NCBI GenBank assembly: GCA_025201345.1
Contig: JAIXMG010000007.1
Coordinates: 682,001 to 746,000, forward strand
DNA: 64,000 nt
Source of the DNA: Thamnidium elegans
Lineage: Eukaryota; Mucoromycota; Mucoromycetes; Mucorales; Mucoraceae
Reading direction: 5' to 3'
Shown: in pieces, positions 12,193 through 23,211 of the stretch
Layout: each line of letters begins with the position of its first letter
Numbering within the stretch: the first letter of the stretch is position 1
Made by a program: the position numbers and the translations under genes
The notes under the pieces: model-generated
Seen by the model: only the letters and a program-made list of their open reading frames with translations
The model's database searches: none
What the model was told of the DNA's origin: nothing

Positions 12193-14004
12193 ATGATATT
12201 TAGGCATTACATTTTACCACTGTTCTTAATTTTATGGATCCCTTCAGAAGTATTAGCAGATGTTATTATACCAAAGTCGAACTACAGAAGTCCAAAGAAT
12301 ATTGCGTTTGCATCTATAGGTGGTGGCAGTAGTCATCATATGTGGGTGTTTGAAATTTTAAAAGAGATGCACAATCGTGGTCATAATGTGTCTTTTTATT
12401 CCAAAGTAAATACATAACCGAATAGTTTTTAAATTAAGTATTCATATTTGGGTATAGAGTGATCAAATACATTTTAGTAAAGGGTATCCTATGATAAAAG
12501 CACAAGAAGCAGGCGGAAGTACGGATTTTATACACCATCCTTTGGTTGCAAAACACTTTTCTACTCGGTCATCTCGAGAGCTTATTAATTTAGCCTTACT
12601 GGAGTCGTGCTTAGTTGACTATCCTACCGGTAAGATATTTAATATAATATACGGTTTGATTTTAAAATAATTAACATTTATATTAGCCTTCCTTGAAAAA
12701 CAAAGTTTATTTTTGTCTAATAGGATAAATCTTGCTATATGTGATTCCTTCTCTATCGATTGTATTGATGCCGCCATAATTTCAAAGATCCCAGTCATGA
12801 TAACTACAACACTTGGAATGTTTGCAGGTATATAGAAAATTAATTATAATATAATGTGTCTTCTAATGCATATAAAGATTTTGACGCAAGTTACATAAAT
12901 AATAAAGTTCATCATTCGGACTTCCGAACAACTCAAGATGATTCATTCTGGACAAGACTTTATCGTGACTATATCGAAACACCTTTTCATATAAACATGC
13001 TTTCGAGAAAAGTATTGCATGCACACTACTTTCAGCGTAAAATTGGATTAGAGCCCATAACAGATGCGTCCGCTAAACGATATAACAGTATCCCTAAGCT
13101 AGTTAATAACTTATTCGGTATTGAAACGGCTCGAAAACATAGTCCTTTGATGCACATGATTGGACCTATTTTGCGAAACAGCTACCCTGCTTTAGATCAT
13201 GATTCACTTGAATTCTTAAATAATCGTAAGAGTATTGTATACGTCGCTTTTGGTCAACATGCAACCCCATCTGACCAAGATGTAAAAATGATTCTTCAAT
13301 CGCTATTAAGGCTATTCGAGCAAAAGGTAATTGATGGGGTTATTTGGGCACATCTTGGTAAAGACCAAATCCCACAAATTGTCCAGACTATCAACCAGGA
13401 ATACTCCTTTTATGATATATTCAACCACCAGGATATACTTTTACCTCAGTGGGCCCCACAGTTTGCTATCCTTGAACATCCTTCCACATCGTTCTTTATT
13501 AGTCACGGGGGCGTAGGGTCTATGCATGAATCGCTATTTAATGGCAAACGTTTATTCGTTTACCCAATGTTTGGTGATCAACCTGGAAATGCAAGGGCTA
13601 TTGAACGTATAGGAGTAGGAAAACAGATAGACACTTTAAACTTAAAATACGATTCAAAAGATTACGATAGGTTTTATGCAAAATTATATACCGTGGCTGT
13701 TGATCCTCAAAATAAGATTCAGGATACCGTCAATCGATACAAGGCTTATGCTCAGGTGAGTGCTAGTAACGCTGTAATTCGAGGAGCGGATCTTATGGAA
13801 GAAAGTTTGTTTGCTAGTGATAGCCAAGGAATGCTTTATTATCGTTACGATGTTGGATATGAAATTCATTGGGTTAAGCGATATAATATAGATATATATG
13901 CCTTATTTGTTGTTTTGAGCTTATGTATTCTAAAGGTCGGGTTAATGTGTTTAGGACCAATTCGATATAGAATCAATCTGATGCCTAAATTAAAAAGTAT
14001 CTGA
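12193..14004 (+). CDS. ER-membrane UDP-glycosyltransferase (family GT1), copy 3
   Basis: Four exons: 12193-12405, 12458-12629, 12687-12827 and 12878-14004 (550 aa). Exon 1 is one codon longer and exon 2 one codon shorter than in copies 1 and 2, while exons 3 and 4 have identical lengths. All elements are present: signal peptide, GGGSSHHMWVFEIL, INLAICDSF, the signature QWAPQFAILEHPSTSFFISH followed by GGVGSMHE and FGDQ, and a terminal helix. It ends in the retrieval tail KLKSI. It is the most diverged intact member, with many replacements in exon 2. The acceptor substrate is unknown. Tandem order and shared intron positions show origin by local duplication. Confidence 0.93.
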
Positions 14005-14489
14005 AACCTTTTTTTTTTGTACGAAGATTGGATGCTTGTTTATAATGCAAGGAAAAATCATAATAAAAGACTCTTAAAAGAGTGATAAGTAGTTTTTTAC
14101 TGGATATCTTTTCTTTTTCCTATTATTATTTCAGGGTAAAAAGCGTAATGTTTTGTATGATACCGTCATCTTTAAGAAGCTTTCAATTTAAACTTAAATA
14201 TTTAATTCAAAATGCAAGTCTTTTTGTATCATAGCAATAAATAGATGTAATATTAAATGCGCTAAATGTATCAATGGCTAAAATAAAAGGATCAATGTAG
14301 CATTCAGATGACCGTTACATATCAAATGTAGGTAAAGAGTGATTTTAAAAACAACATTGATGTTTAACTAGTTGTGTGACATTATTATATAGCTTTAGAT
14401 TTGTATTGTTGTATGAAGTGCTGCTAAAAGTAAATTCCTTTGTCGAATTTATGAGAAAAAGATCTATCTTCGCGATACATATACATATA

Positions 14490-14690
14490 TATATATATGA
14501 AAGATTATATTGATCTTGTTATTTTCAATTCTTTTTCAATTGCTTGTATTGATGCAGCTATTGTTTCAAAATTACCTGCTATTATTACTAACGTATTATG
14601 TAAACTGGCGCAGATTTTGATGCAACTTATATAAACGACAAGTTCTATAACAATAGTCTAATCTAGAGCCTGTATACAACAAATAAAAAA
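14490..14690 (+). pseudogene. UDP-glycosyltransferase exon 3/exon 4 remnant
   Basis: The frame from about 14500 reads like the end of exon 3 of the intact copies (YIDLVIFNSFSIACIDAAIV, then SKLPAIITN). At about 14613 it runs on into the first codons of exon 4 (DFDATYIND) with no proper intron between. No other exons are recognisable nearby, so this is a decayed fifth copy about 0.5 kb past the last intact gene. It resembles copy 3 most (DFDASYINN). Confidence 0.7.
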
Positions 14691-14724
14691 AAAATATGTA
14701 TAGTTTTATTTTACTAATAAAGAC

Positions 14725-15899
14725 TTAGTTTTTTTCTAAGTCCATCTTCTGTTTCTTTCGTCGTTGAATATGATAATAGGATGACTTTAAGCTATCAGCT
14801 GACTTATAAGACTTGAAATTACCTTTTGCTTTCCCTTTATCGAAAATGTCTTTCCAATTCTTGTTTTTTCCTGGTACAGTTAAACTTTCAACAAACTGGG
14901 CATCATCAAGGATATAATTTGCTACGGTATTATTATCTTCTTCAATTGAGTCACTACCGCTTTCCAAATCTTTCTGCACCTTTTCAATTAGCCTGATTCC
15001 ATCTTCTGCGCTCTGTCTTGTTTTGTTTTTGTTACTGCCTTGGTTGTCGTCTTCATCAAGGATTGTTTCAAAGTCCTTTTTAACTTTTTCCAATCGGTAA
15101 ATTAGATTGGCTTTTTCACTCTTTTTACTGTCTTCCTTTGACAGGATTTCCCTTGCAATGGAAAATAGCATCATCAGAGTTGGATTATCTTTGTGTTGCG
15201 TTGGCACTAGGCAGGGCGGATGGCTAGTAATGACGTACCCTAGGGCAACCATAGGGCCCAGCATTGTTTGATTAAGATGACCGACAATAGAGTCCGCAGA
15301 CAACAGCAGACATTGTTTGGCCCAGAATAAGCAGTTTGCTTCCAGTAGGAACCCCTTACTACTGACAGTGAACTCTCTTCTGAATGTAGTACTTGAAAAC
15401 CCTTTAATGGCAATAACAAGAACAAGAGGAAACACTCTGTAGCGATCATACGTAGAAGATGCATAACGAATGAGTCTTAGCATGAAATCTTGATCAACTA
15501 GATACTGGATCCCAATTAAAATCGGAGGCATTGTTTCAGTTACTTCAGCTCGTGGTGTGTATAGCATGTCTGGTCTGCTATTGTTGGCCCATTCAGTTTG
15601 TACTATAGTGTAGCTATTTTCTGGAGCAATTTCACCTATGAAGAGATATAACATGTAATATAAGCACAGTATCTTTATACAAACAGCAAAATACATTACC
15701 AACTAAAAAGCGAACAATCAAATTTATAACGTTTGGGTCATTTAGCAGGAGTTTGCTCATATGATCAGTTCCAGGCTTCCAATTCAAAGGTAAAATAGCA
15801 CTGTCAGCATTCCCATCTATAATTGAATAAGTTTGTTAAGTACTCTAGGCTTGTATACAACCAAAGCTAATTCGCTAGATTACCTTGTTGTGAAGACAT
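14725..15899 (-). CDS. PD-(D/E)XK-nuclease-like protein of a Mucorales-type family
   Basis: Three exons: 15899-15884, 15816-15700 and 15635-14725 (347 aa). Residues about 20-110 resemble the core of PD-(D/E)XK (Rpn/PDDEXK_2-type) nucleases. There is an N-terminal helix (MSKLLLNDPNVINLIVRFL), then RPDMLYTPRAE with the candidate metal-binding Asp. The strand PPILIGIQ follows, and then FMLRLIRYASSTYDRYRV, like the Rpn FxxRxxxY helix. The strand motif is normally E-x-Q/K. Here the Glu position is Gly, so catalysis may be lost. The C-terminal third is charged, low complexity and Lys-rich. The family assignment is by pattern only. The initiator ATG is immediately preceded by the A-tail of a LINE, so its native promoter has been displaced. 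Confidence 0.6.
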
Positions 15900-18456
15900 T
15901 TTTTTTTTTTTTTTTTTTTTTTTTTGTAAAATAAGTTTTTATTAAACTTTAGTCACAAATCCTCGGAGAGGTGGAACTTTAAAATGAGAAAAAATAAAAA
16001 AGGGAAAAATTTAGAATTAAAAGGAAGAATAAAAGAAATTATGTCGCTAGGAGAGATAGAATTTCGATATATGTAATTTCGTTGAGAAGGATAGCGAGCC
16101 GTTGTTTAATAGTTGAGATTATATTGACAGGCAGAAAAGGTTGGTGATCGATAATAAATCGCCAATAGTGAATCCAGATGGTCCAATGAATTGTGCTTAT
16201 TACCGTGAAGAGCCTTGCTAGCTGGGAGCAGCGAAGAAGGTTAGGTGTTTTTAGATTTGTAATGCTGTCAATTATATCAGTTGGACTGAAGTTACTGTCA
16301 GGAAAATAGGTTAAAAGAACAGGCCACCAGATATCTTGTTTGACTGGACAATTAAAGAGAAAGTGGTTTAGTGTATCAGAATCGGTTTTACATAATCGAC
16401 AGAGGGGTGAATCTACAGTGCGTATCGTATGTAAGAAGGACGTTGTAGGCAGTTTTTTGGAGATAGTCCGATACCATAAATCTCGAGCAGGTAAAAACAT
16501 GGAAGTTGACCAGAAATTTTGGAGCGCTGTAGCAGTCAATATTAGTTGAGCTTTTTGAAGATTTTCGTCATTTGAGTTTCTATATTCAAAAGCGGTATAG
16601 TGTTTCCATGGAAAGTATTTCCGAAACTGGATTACGAGAGATTCATCAGCCCGGCTAAGCTCTTCGATAGATTTATCTGTCAGGATATAATTCCATACAA
16701 ACGGTTGTAGATGAATTGACCTATGTTTAAGTATCTGCTGGTAAAGTCTTTTACATAGGCCTGGTTTGATAGTGTATTCACCGGCTACTTTCAATCGTAA
16801 ACGCTTTTGCTCGCTATCAAATATAAAAAAATTCGTGGCAGAGAACCTGGTGCGTTTAAGCAACCAGTGCTGCGACGGTATGGCGGTGAAGAAATAGCTT
16901 AACGGTAAGAGCAACAAGTTTTGAAGCGATAAATTGGCAAGATCTGGTGAGAATTTAAAATGATCAAAGGCCTTGTACATGGAGAAAACAATTGATGTGG
17001 GATGATTTAACGTATGATATCGTAATTCAGGTATAAAAAATGAGAGGCTAGGTAGGTGCTCGCTAGCCGTAATACCGAACAGATGATGCCGTAGGAACGG
17101 TTGGACAAGCGTTGAGGTAGAAGATCGATTAAAGACATGACGTAAATGTCGATACTGAAGAGTTAGGGCCTGTTTAAGCGGATTCAGAACTCCAAGACCA
17201 CCTTTCGCGCGAGGTAGGCAAAGTTGATTGAAGGACATTAGAGGGGTCTTCTTTTTCCATACGAAATTGTAGATCAGCGATTGAAGTTGCTTCAAGAAAC
17301 TTTGAGTAGGTTGTAGGAGCCGCAAACAATGCCAAAGTTTCGACATTATTAAAGTGTTTACTACCGTTACCCTTCCTCTTAAGGACAATTGCCGGGTAGA
17401 GTATAACTGTATTGAGGATTTAACAATAGTTTCTAATTTTTGTTGTAGACAATCCCGTTGACCGATTGTATAGATCATGTAATACCCCAAGTATCGGAAA
17501 GGTTCAGTATCGCGGTTTGTATGATAAATGTTGATAGAATTGGTCATCAAGTTCTGTTTCCATTCTTCATCAGAATATCCGCTGAGGGAGAAGGCTTCTG
17601 TTTTGTCTTGATTAAATTTTGCATTAGATACAGAGACATATGCTTGTAGGTGTTGTTGCAATTTATTATAATCTTCCAGAGAGTGCAAAATTGTACAGAT
17701 ATCATCCGCGTATGCTAAGGCTTTGACGTTATGGGTACCGTCTTTATTCTCATAACTGAACCCTATAAAAGATTCATCTTGAAGAATTGCTAATAATAGC
17801 GGTTCTAGTGCCAGATTAAATAATATCGGTGATAGAGGATCACCCTGTCGAAGCCCCCTTTGTTGATTAACTACAGGTGAAAAAAAACCATTTATATTGA
17901 TCTGCACTAGGTTGTTGAAGAACAGGTTGTGAATACATTTAATAAAATCAGGATGAAATCCAAAAGCCTCAAGTACTTTGACTTAATACAGAGGATTCAC
18001 TCGGTCATAGGCTTTCTCTTGATCCAAAAGTAGTCCTATACCTTTGTAATCACTCATACGTGCCTGTTGTATCAACAAATGTAATAATAAGCCATTATCT
18101 CCGATAAAGCGGCGCTGCATAAATCCCGTTTGGCTTGGTTGTATAATCGCATTAGCAATTTTTCCTATCCTTGAATTGATGAGTCGAGTAAAGATTTTAG
18201 CGTCGCAATTGATCAGTGAAATAGGACGCCAATTCTTCATCTCAGTTAAATCTCCTTTTTTTTTTGGCAATAAACGAACACGAATTTCTTTCCAAGATGA
18301 TGGTGTTGAGCAATCCTTCAAGGCTTGATTGTACACTTTCACAATGAGCGGTTGTAATTCTTTGATCAGGAAAATCACTCGTAAGAATGAATAACCTAAG
18401 CCGTCTTCCCCGGGGATTATACACCTTTTGCCAAAATGATGTCGCAAGAAAAAAAA
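15900..18456 (-). mobile_element. 5'-truncated LINE (non-LTR) retrotransposon copy
   Basis: On the minus strand this runs from a truncated 5' border near 18456 to an AATAAA at about 15940 and a run of about 25 A at 15900-15925, as expected of a reverse-transcribed poly(A) element. It contains the reverse transcriptase frame but no endonuclease domain. No target-site duplication was found: the sequence after the A-tail (TGTCTTCACAAC) does not recur beyond the 5' border. The 5' side meets an inverted-repeat element, which may have removed the second duplication copy. Confidence 0.8.
16039..18447 (-). pseudogene. LINE reverse transcriptase with one in-frame stop
   Basis: A single frame runs through 18447-16039 and is interrupted only by TAA at about 17985-17983. 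Before the stop are PGEDGLGYSF, the NWRPISLINCDAKIF block and GIGLLLDQEKAYDRV, which holds the first catalytic Asp. After it are QQRGLRQGDPLSPILFNLAL and ALAYADDICTIL, the YADD catalytic box. Near the C-terminus there is a CRLCKTDSDTLNHFLFNC zinc knuckle typical of L1-like elements. The 5' part (endonuclease) is absent. Reading past the single stop preserves all motifs, which suggests a fairly young copy. Confidence 0.85.
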
Positions 18457-18459
18457 TTA

Positions 18460-19518
18460 AAGTGTCGAAATAAATTCTAACAGAATTGGTTGAGACACTC
18501 AAATAAAAAATATGAAATATGATTGTTAATCCAGAGAAAATGAAATCGTAATTAAAATTTGGGAATGTTATTCTTTATTAGCATCAAAGAAAATATCATC
18601 CTCTATATCTGCATCTTCCTTAGTAATCAGAGTGTTGGTAAAGTCAAAGTGAGACAGGTGTTCTCGTCGGTAATGTTGTTCAAAAATAGTTGAAGAAGAC
18701 CAATTTCCCATAGTAACTATATCGTCTTTGGGTTAATAGCTTGAAAAGCGATGTTGTTACGCATGTCATTAATTTGAGCCGATATATTAAGTAATAAAGT
18801 ACGGCAATCTTTGAGCATGGGTAGATAGCGTCGCACATTATCATTAGTAGCGTCTCGACTAATTTCCAATCCAAGTACATCTAAAGGACGGAAAACTCCT
18901 GAAAGCATGTATTGCAGGCGTTTAAGTGACATGTCTTGCTTGGCTTTGTACTTGTTCATCTTGCGAGATGCCATCGGAATCGTATCGGGAGGCTGATAAT
19001 TCAAGTTGTCGATACTAGGATATGTGTCAATCGTCTTGCGACGTTCATCATCAGTAAGCATCGTAGTAGGGAACAATGGTGAATCCAAGGAAAGAACTTC
19101 CGAGAGAAATTTGGAAGGGGACCATGTATAAGAAGGTCTGATTGATTAGGAGTGAAGAGCTGAAAGGGTCCCTCCTTCGTCCATCATTTCGATGGGTGTA
19201 CCGGATTCTGGCTCTGAGGGAAGTTGAGCGCTTGCTTGAGATAATACTATCTGTTCAAGGTCGAGTATTCTTTGTTGCATAGCAACTAATTGCTCATTTT
19301 GATTGGGTTGATTGTTTTGGTTGGCTTGGTTGGCTTGAGTGGAATCCATATTTTGCGGTGCTGACCGAGCGAAAAAGAAGATCAATTATATATACTTGTA
19401 TTTAAATTTTTTTTATAACCTTTTTGCTGACTTTAAATAAAAAGAAGATAAAGCAATCATATTTCATATTTTTTATTTGAGTGTCTCACACAATTCTAAT
19501 AGAATTTATTCGACACTT
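18460..19518 (-). mobile_element. DIRS-like element remnant flanked by 65 bp inverted repeats
   Basis: The segment 18460-18525 and the complement of 19454-19518 match over about 65 bp with four mismatches and one gap (AAGTGTCGAA at the outer ends). They enclose a Gag-like ORF on the minus strand and nothing else. There is no reverse transcriptase or recombinase. No clear target-site duplication flanks it, as expected for tyrosine-recombinase (DIRS-type) retroelements. Assignment to DIRS rests on the inverted repeats, the lack of duplication and the Gag-like protein, and is tentative. Confidence 0.55.
18560..19349 (-). pseudogene. Gag-like ORF of the DIRS-like element, broken
   Basis: From ATG 19349 the frame encodes a Gln/Asn-rich start and a short coiled coil (NEQLVAMQQRILDLEQIVLS). 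After a TAA at about 19150-19148 it continues in the same frame with SYTWSPSKFLSEVL...TIDTYPSIDNLNYQPP and LQYMLSGVFRPLDVLGLEIS to 18717. The acidic C-terminal tail (TMGNWSSSTIFEQHYRRE onward) is in another frame and ends near 18570. So there is one nonsense codon and one frameshift. The domain resembles capsid-like proteins carried by DIRS-like elements in Mucoromycota. That resemblance is from memory of the family and was not searched. Confidence 0.5.
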
Positions 19519-19519
19519 G

Positions 19520-19760
19520 AATTGCTTATTTAGACATGAAAATACAAAATAAGAAATATGATTTCCCCCACCCACCACTTCCCAATGGACCTCGCTCGAA
19601 GATTGATCTAATACTAGCAGTCAAGAAAAATTGATTTATATATCTTATTTTTATTTTATTTCTTATTTTATTTTAACTATTTTTTCGCTGATTTATAATA
19701 AAAGAAGATTAAAGCAAATCATATTTCTTATTTTGTATTTTCATGTCTAAATAAGCAATT
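19520..19760. mobile_element. 241 bp inverted-repeat element with perfect 45 bp termini
   Basis: 19520-19564 is the exact reverse complement of 19716-19760 (outer ends AATTGCTTATTTAGACATG). The sub-terminal sequence on the right (GCTGATTTATAATAAAAGAAGATTAAAGCAAATCATATTT, 19688-19727) parallels the sub-terminal region of the neighbouring element near 19430-19460. It is therefore a related non-autonomous derivative, separated from that element by a single base. It has no coding capacity. Confidence 0.75.
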
Positions 19761-19805
19761 GGCAGACGAAAATGGCATATTTCATAATACGCTTAAGAAA
19801 TTACG

Positions 19806-19806
19806 G

Positions 19807-19857
<51 letters not shown>
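19806..19857 (+). repeat. Poly(A) tract of about 50 bases
   Basis: An uninterrupted A run sits between the inverted-repeat element and the 3' end of the HECT ligase gene. It may be a retroelement tail or simple-sequence expansion. No element body is attached to it. Confidence 0.6.
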
Positions 19858-19859
<2 letters not shown>

Positions 19860-19912
19860 TATACTTTATTACGTTTATAGACCGCATACATTGTTCGCGT
19901 TTTTTTTTTAAA

Positions 19913-22429
19913 CTAAATCATTCCAAACCCTTCAGCATTGCTAATACTAGTCAACAATCTCTCTTTTAGTTTCTCTTTGCTACTATACTCGCACAGAAGC
20001 AAAACATTATAGCATGTATGTGATGTAGGTAACCTAAAAAAAAGTAGTTTATCAGGATATGTAAATAGTTATTACTGTTATATATTTACCTATCTGAGTC
20101 TCCGCCGTTCTTAGCAATGACAAATTGAAGTTTACTCAACCCGCCAATAGGTGCCTATTTTTTTTTTCTTAGCATCCAACATCAAGCCGTTTTTTTTTTT
20201 TTAATACTTACTCTGTCAGAACCAGTGGCAAAGAATAATAGTTTTTTCTTTTCTTCGTATGTAAACGAGTGAACAATCTCCCAAAAGTATCTAAATTTAA
20301 CTTAGTATAGAGTTTTTGGTATTTGTTACGATAAACTCACTTTATGATATCAGAATCTTTTGTCCATCCACCATCATACACTGTCGATTGTTCCAAAGCA
20401 TCAAAATCAAGATCAGAACTTCCGCATATAAGCTGTTCTACTTCTTCGGGTCTAAAAATCTATATATTTTAAAAGAAACATTAGAGTAAATTAAATGTTA
20501 AAAAAAAACAAGATATACCTTGATAGCACTATCTTGGCATACAAGCTGAAAACCTTCTCTGAAAGCATTGAACTGCTTTTCAACTGATTTACTCAAGACA
20601 AATCGAGCATAAAGATCTACAAACTCGGCACTATTCTCACTTGTTAGTTGAGTTTTTGCGCCATCAGGTTTTAAATCACAAGTAAGTACGTGCCCAAAAG
20701 ATTGTATGTCAACTTGAAATGAACGATCGTATTCAGACTCAATGTCACCATTAAAGGATAAGAGTCGTTCTAAACCTTTTCCTAGACTCTAATTACATTG
20801 GATTAAAAAAAAACGAAAGAAAGAGAGAGGATGTATCACTATATTTTCTTTTATTCTTTCTTACGGGATCTAACTGCTTCAGATCAGATAAACTTATATC
20901 TACATCCATTAACTTTTTATATAAGGCAAGAGGAAAATGAAGATCCAATATGACACTATTATATACAGCTAAACCGAGTAATAATCCCACTAATTTATAC
21001 TCTCGGATATTGATATTGTCTAATACTGGGTTAGGACTAAACCAACATAATCTAGATTCTTCATTAAACGTAAACATGCCGTATTTTGTATCGAATATCT
21101 CCCTTACTATCAATTGGAAAAATTCTTTTTGGACCCCTCCTTCGTCAACTCCTTCTTCTCCTAAAAATTGTACTCGAAGTTGTTTTTTTAAATCGTGTAT
21201 TGATTTTTCTTCCAACTATAAATAAAATATGTTAATATCTATCCATTACCTCTTTTCTTTTTTTTTCTTTTTATCTTACTTGTATCAGGGTATCAGATAT
21301 AATATGGTCGCGACGTATTTCTAATACTAGGTACGGGCTATTGACACCTATTTTTTTTTTATTTTTTTTTTAAAAAAAAAAAAAGAAGTTATATTAAGAT
21401 ATACGAGATAGAGAAGGGATCTTTACCTTGAAATAAAGCTCTAAAAAATGCATCCTGAAGTTCGTGCCTCATTTGAAATACACTCTCTACTTTTAAAACA
21501 TCGGCTTTGACAGCAGGATTTAACATGAATGGATAATCGCAAAAAGAGAATCTAGTAATATATCAATACACAGTAATTTTTTTCTGTTGTTTTCTATAAA
21601 AAAAACACTTACCCCTTTCTATCCTTAAAATTTGGAAAGTCTTCTTTGATCTCTAATTGTTCATTTACAGCATCATTATAAAAATCCACATAAGAAACAT
21701 ATTTTTTCTTTTCATTTAATCTATCTAACTCTTGTTATCAGCCGACCTAAAAAAAAAAAGAGGGGGGGGGGGCAGATATTTTATACTTACAGAGTACGGC
21801 TATGCATTTAGTGGCATCAATTACGACGGGATCTGAATTGGGACTAAATCCACTAAGTGAAGTACGCGAGAGTAAACGTCTACATACAAGCTGTTGAAAT
21901 AGTTGTAAGGTCTTCTTGAAACAAGATACATAGTGGTCTCTGGTAAGGTCAATAAGCATTGTATTTGATGGTAGTTCAGGTTCTATCAAGTAACGACATA
22001 ATATATCTTGACGGGTTGGGTCTAAAGCCGCTATAAATTCACATATATCTGGTAATAATGAAGTTTCTTGATCTTGTATAAATATCGAAGACTAAATAGT
22101 CTTTATATTAGTTAAAGAGTAAAAGACAAAAGTGAAGGAATTTACTTGGAATAAAATAATAATTATATTCATGTTTTGGTCCGTAATTATATCTTTACTG
22201 CTTCGTGTTATTGACTGTAATAATTTTTTTGAACGTTCAACTATGGTTGACTTAAGAATAGAGGGACACTTTTCCAACTATTGTAAGTACGTTTCTTCTT
22301 TTTTATATTGTTTTAAAATGTTACCTCTAAAATTATTTTGAACGCTTCTTTTGCCTGCATCTTGTCAACGGGACAAGTTTCTTTAAGTTGGTTACATGTC
22401 TAAAATACATTGCAATTAATACTTTATTG

Positions 22430-22460
<31 letters not shown>

Positions 22461-22675
22461 AATAGTATATACTTGTAAAAAACTAGAGTTATTATACTCT
22501 TGTTGGCCGAATACGGTAGCAAGTCTTTCTGCAAATTGAGTCCAATCTCCATGTGCTTCCGCTTCTCGTTTTAAGTTGGTTATGATGGTCAAATCTAAAT
22601 GTCCTATAGTATAACAATAAATTTACGGAAAAAATAGTTTAGAACTTGTTTTAACTTACCATCTGGTATTTCCAT
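19913..22675 (-). CDS. HUL4: HECT-type E3 ubiquitin ligase, HUL4/UBE3A-like
   Basis: Fourteen exons were joined in phase: 22675-22660, 22603-22473, 22399-22325, 22277-22146, 22091-21791, 21724-21613, 21551-21427, 21347-21280, 21215-20865, 20788-20519, 20459-20341, 20290-20212, 20154-20090 and 20033-19913 (654 aa). HECT ligases accept ubiquitin from an E2 on a Cys and pass it to substrate. The HECT domain begins around [18 protein letters not shown]. It includes [17 protein letters not shown] and ends with [13 protein letters not shown], where Cys is the catalytic residue, and GFGMI. The N-terminal half is helical without a recognised partner domain. It is shorter than UBE3A, and HUL4 is the closest fungal match I recognise. 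The acceptor of exon 6 was chosen to keep [20 protein letters not shown] in frame. Confidence 0.88.
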
Positions 22676-23211
22676 ATTGTAAGAAAAAAAAAAAAGAAAA
22701 AAAAAGGAAAGAGAATATATCTTGTATTTTTAATTCTCAGGGAGACATAAAGAAAATACGCCCTATTATGTGACAGCGTCAAAGCTTATGCAGATCTTTT
22801 ATTTATTTATTTATTTAGGAAAAAAAAATATGCATGCTTGCAAGAGTGAATCAGTAAAAGTACAGCTTTAGATTAAGTAGGCTTTAATTGTTGTATAATA
22901 ATGACGGAAGGCAATGCTTTATACAAAGGCAAAAAAAAAAAGCATAAATTTTCTGTTATTAAAGATCAGCAAAAGTAAACTTACAGTGTAAATGTCAACT
23001 AGTTTTTAGTACTAGGAATTACGATGTGTGTAATTAAACACCCCCTTAATAGTTGTTTAAAGTTAATATTAGCATGAATGTATTTTCCAGATAGTTGTTA
23101 TATCTACAAGATAAAAATGATTAGAATAGAGAAATAAAATAATTGGTGATAATAATTCGCTTAAACGTCAATTTATAAAGGAGATTATTATATTTATCTT
23201 AAAAGGTTTAT

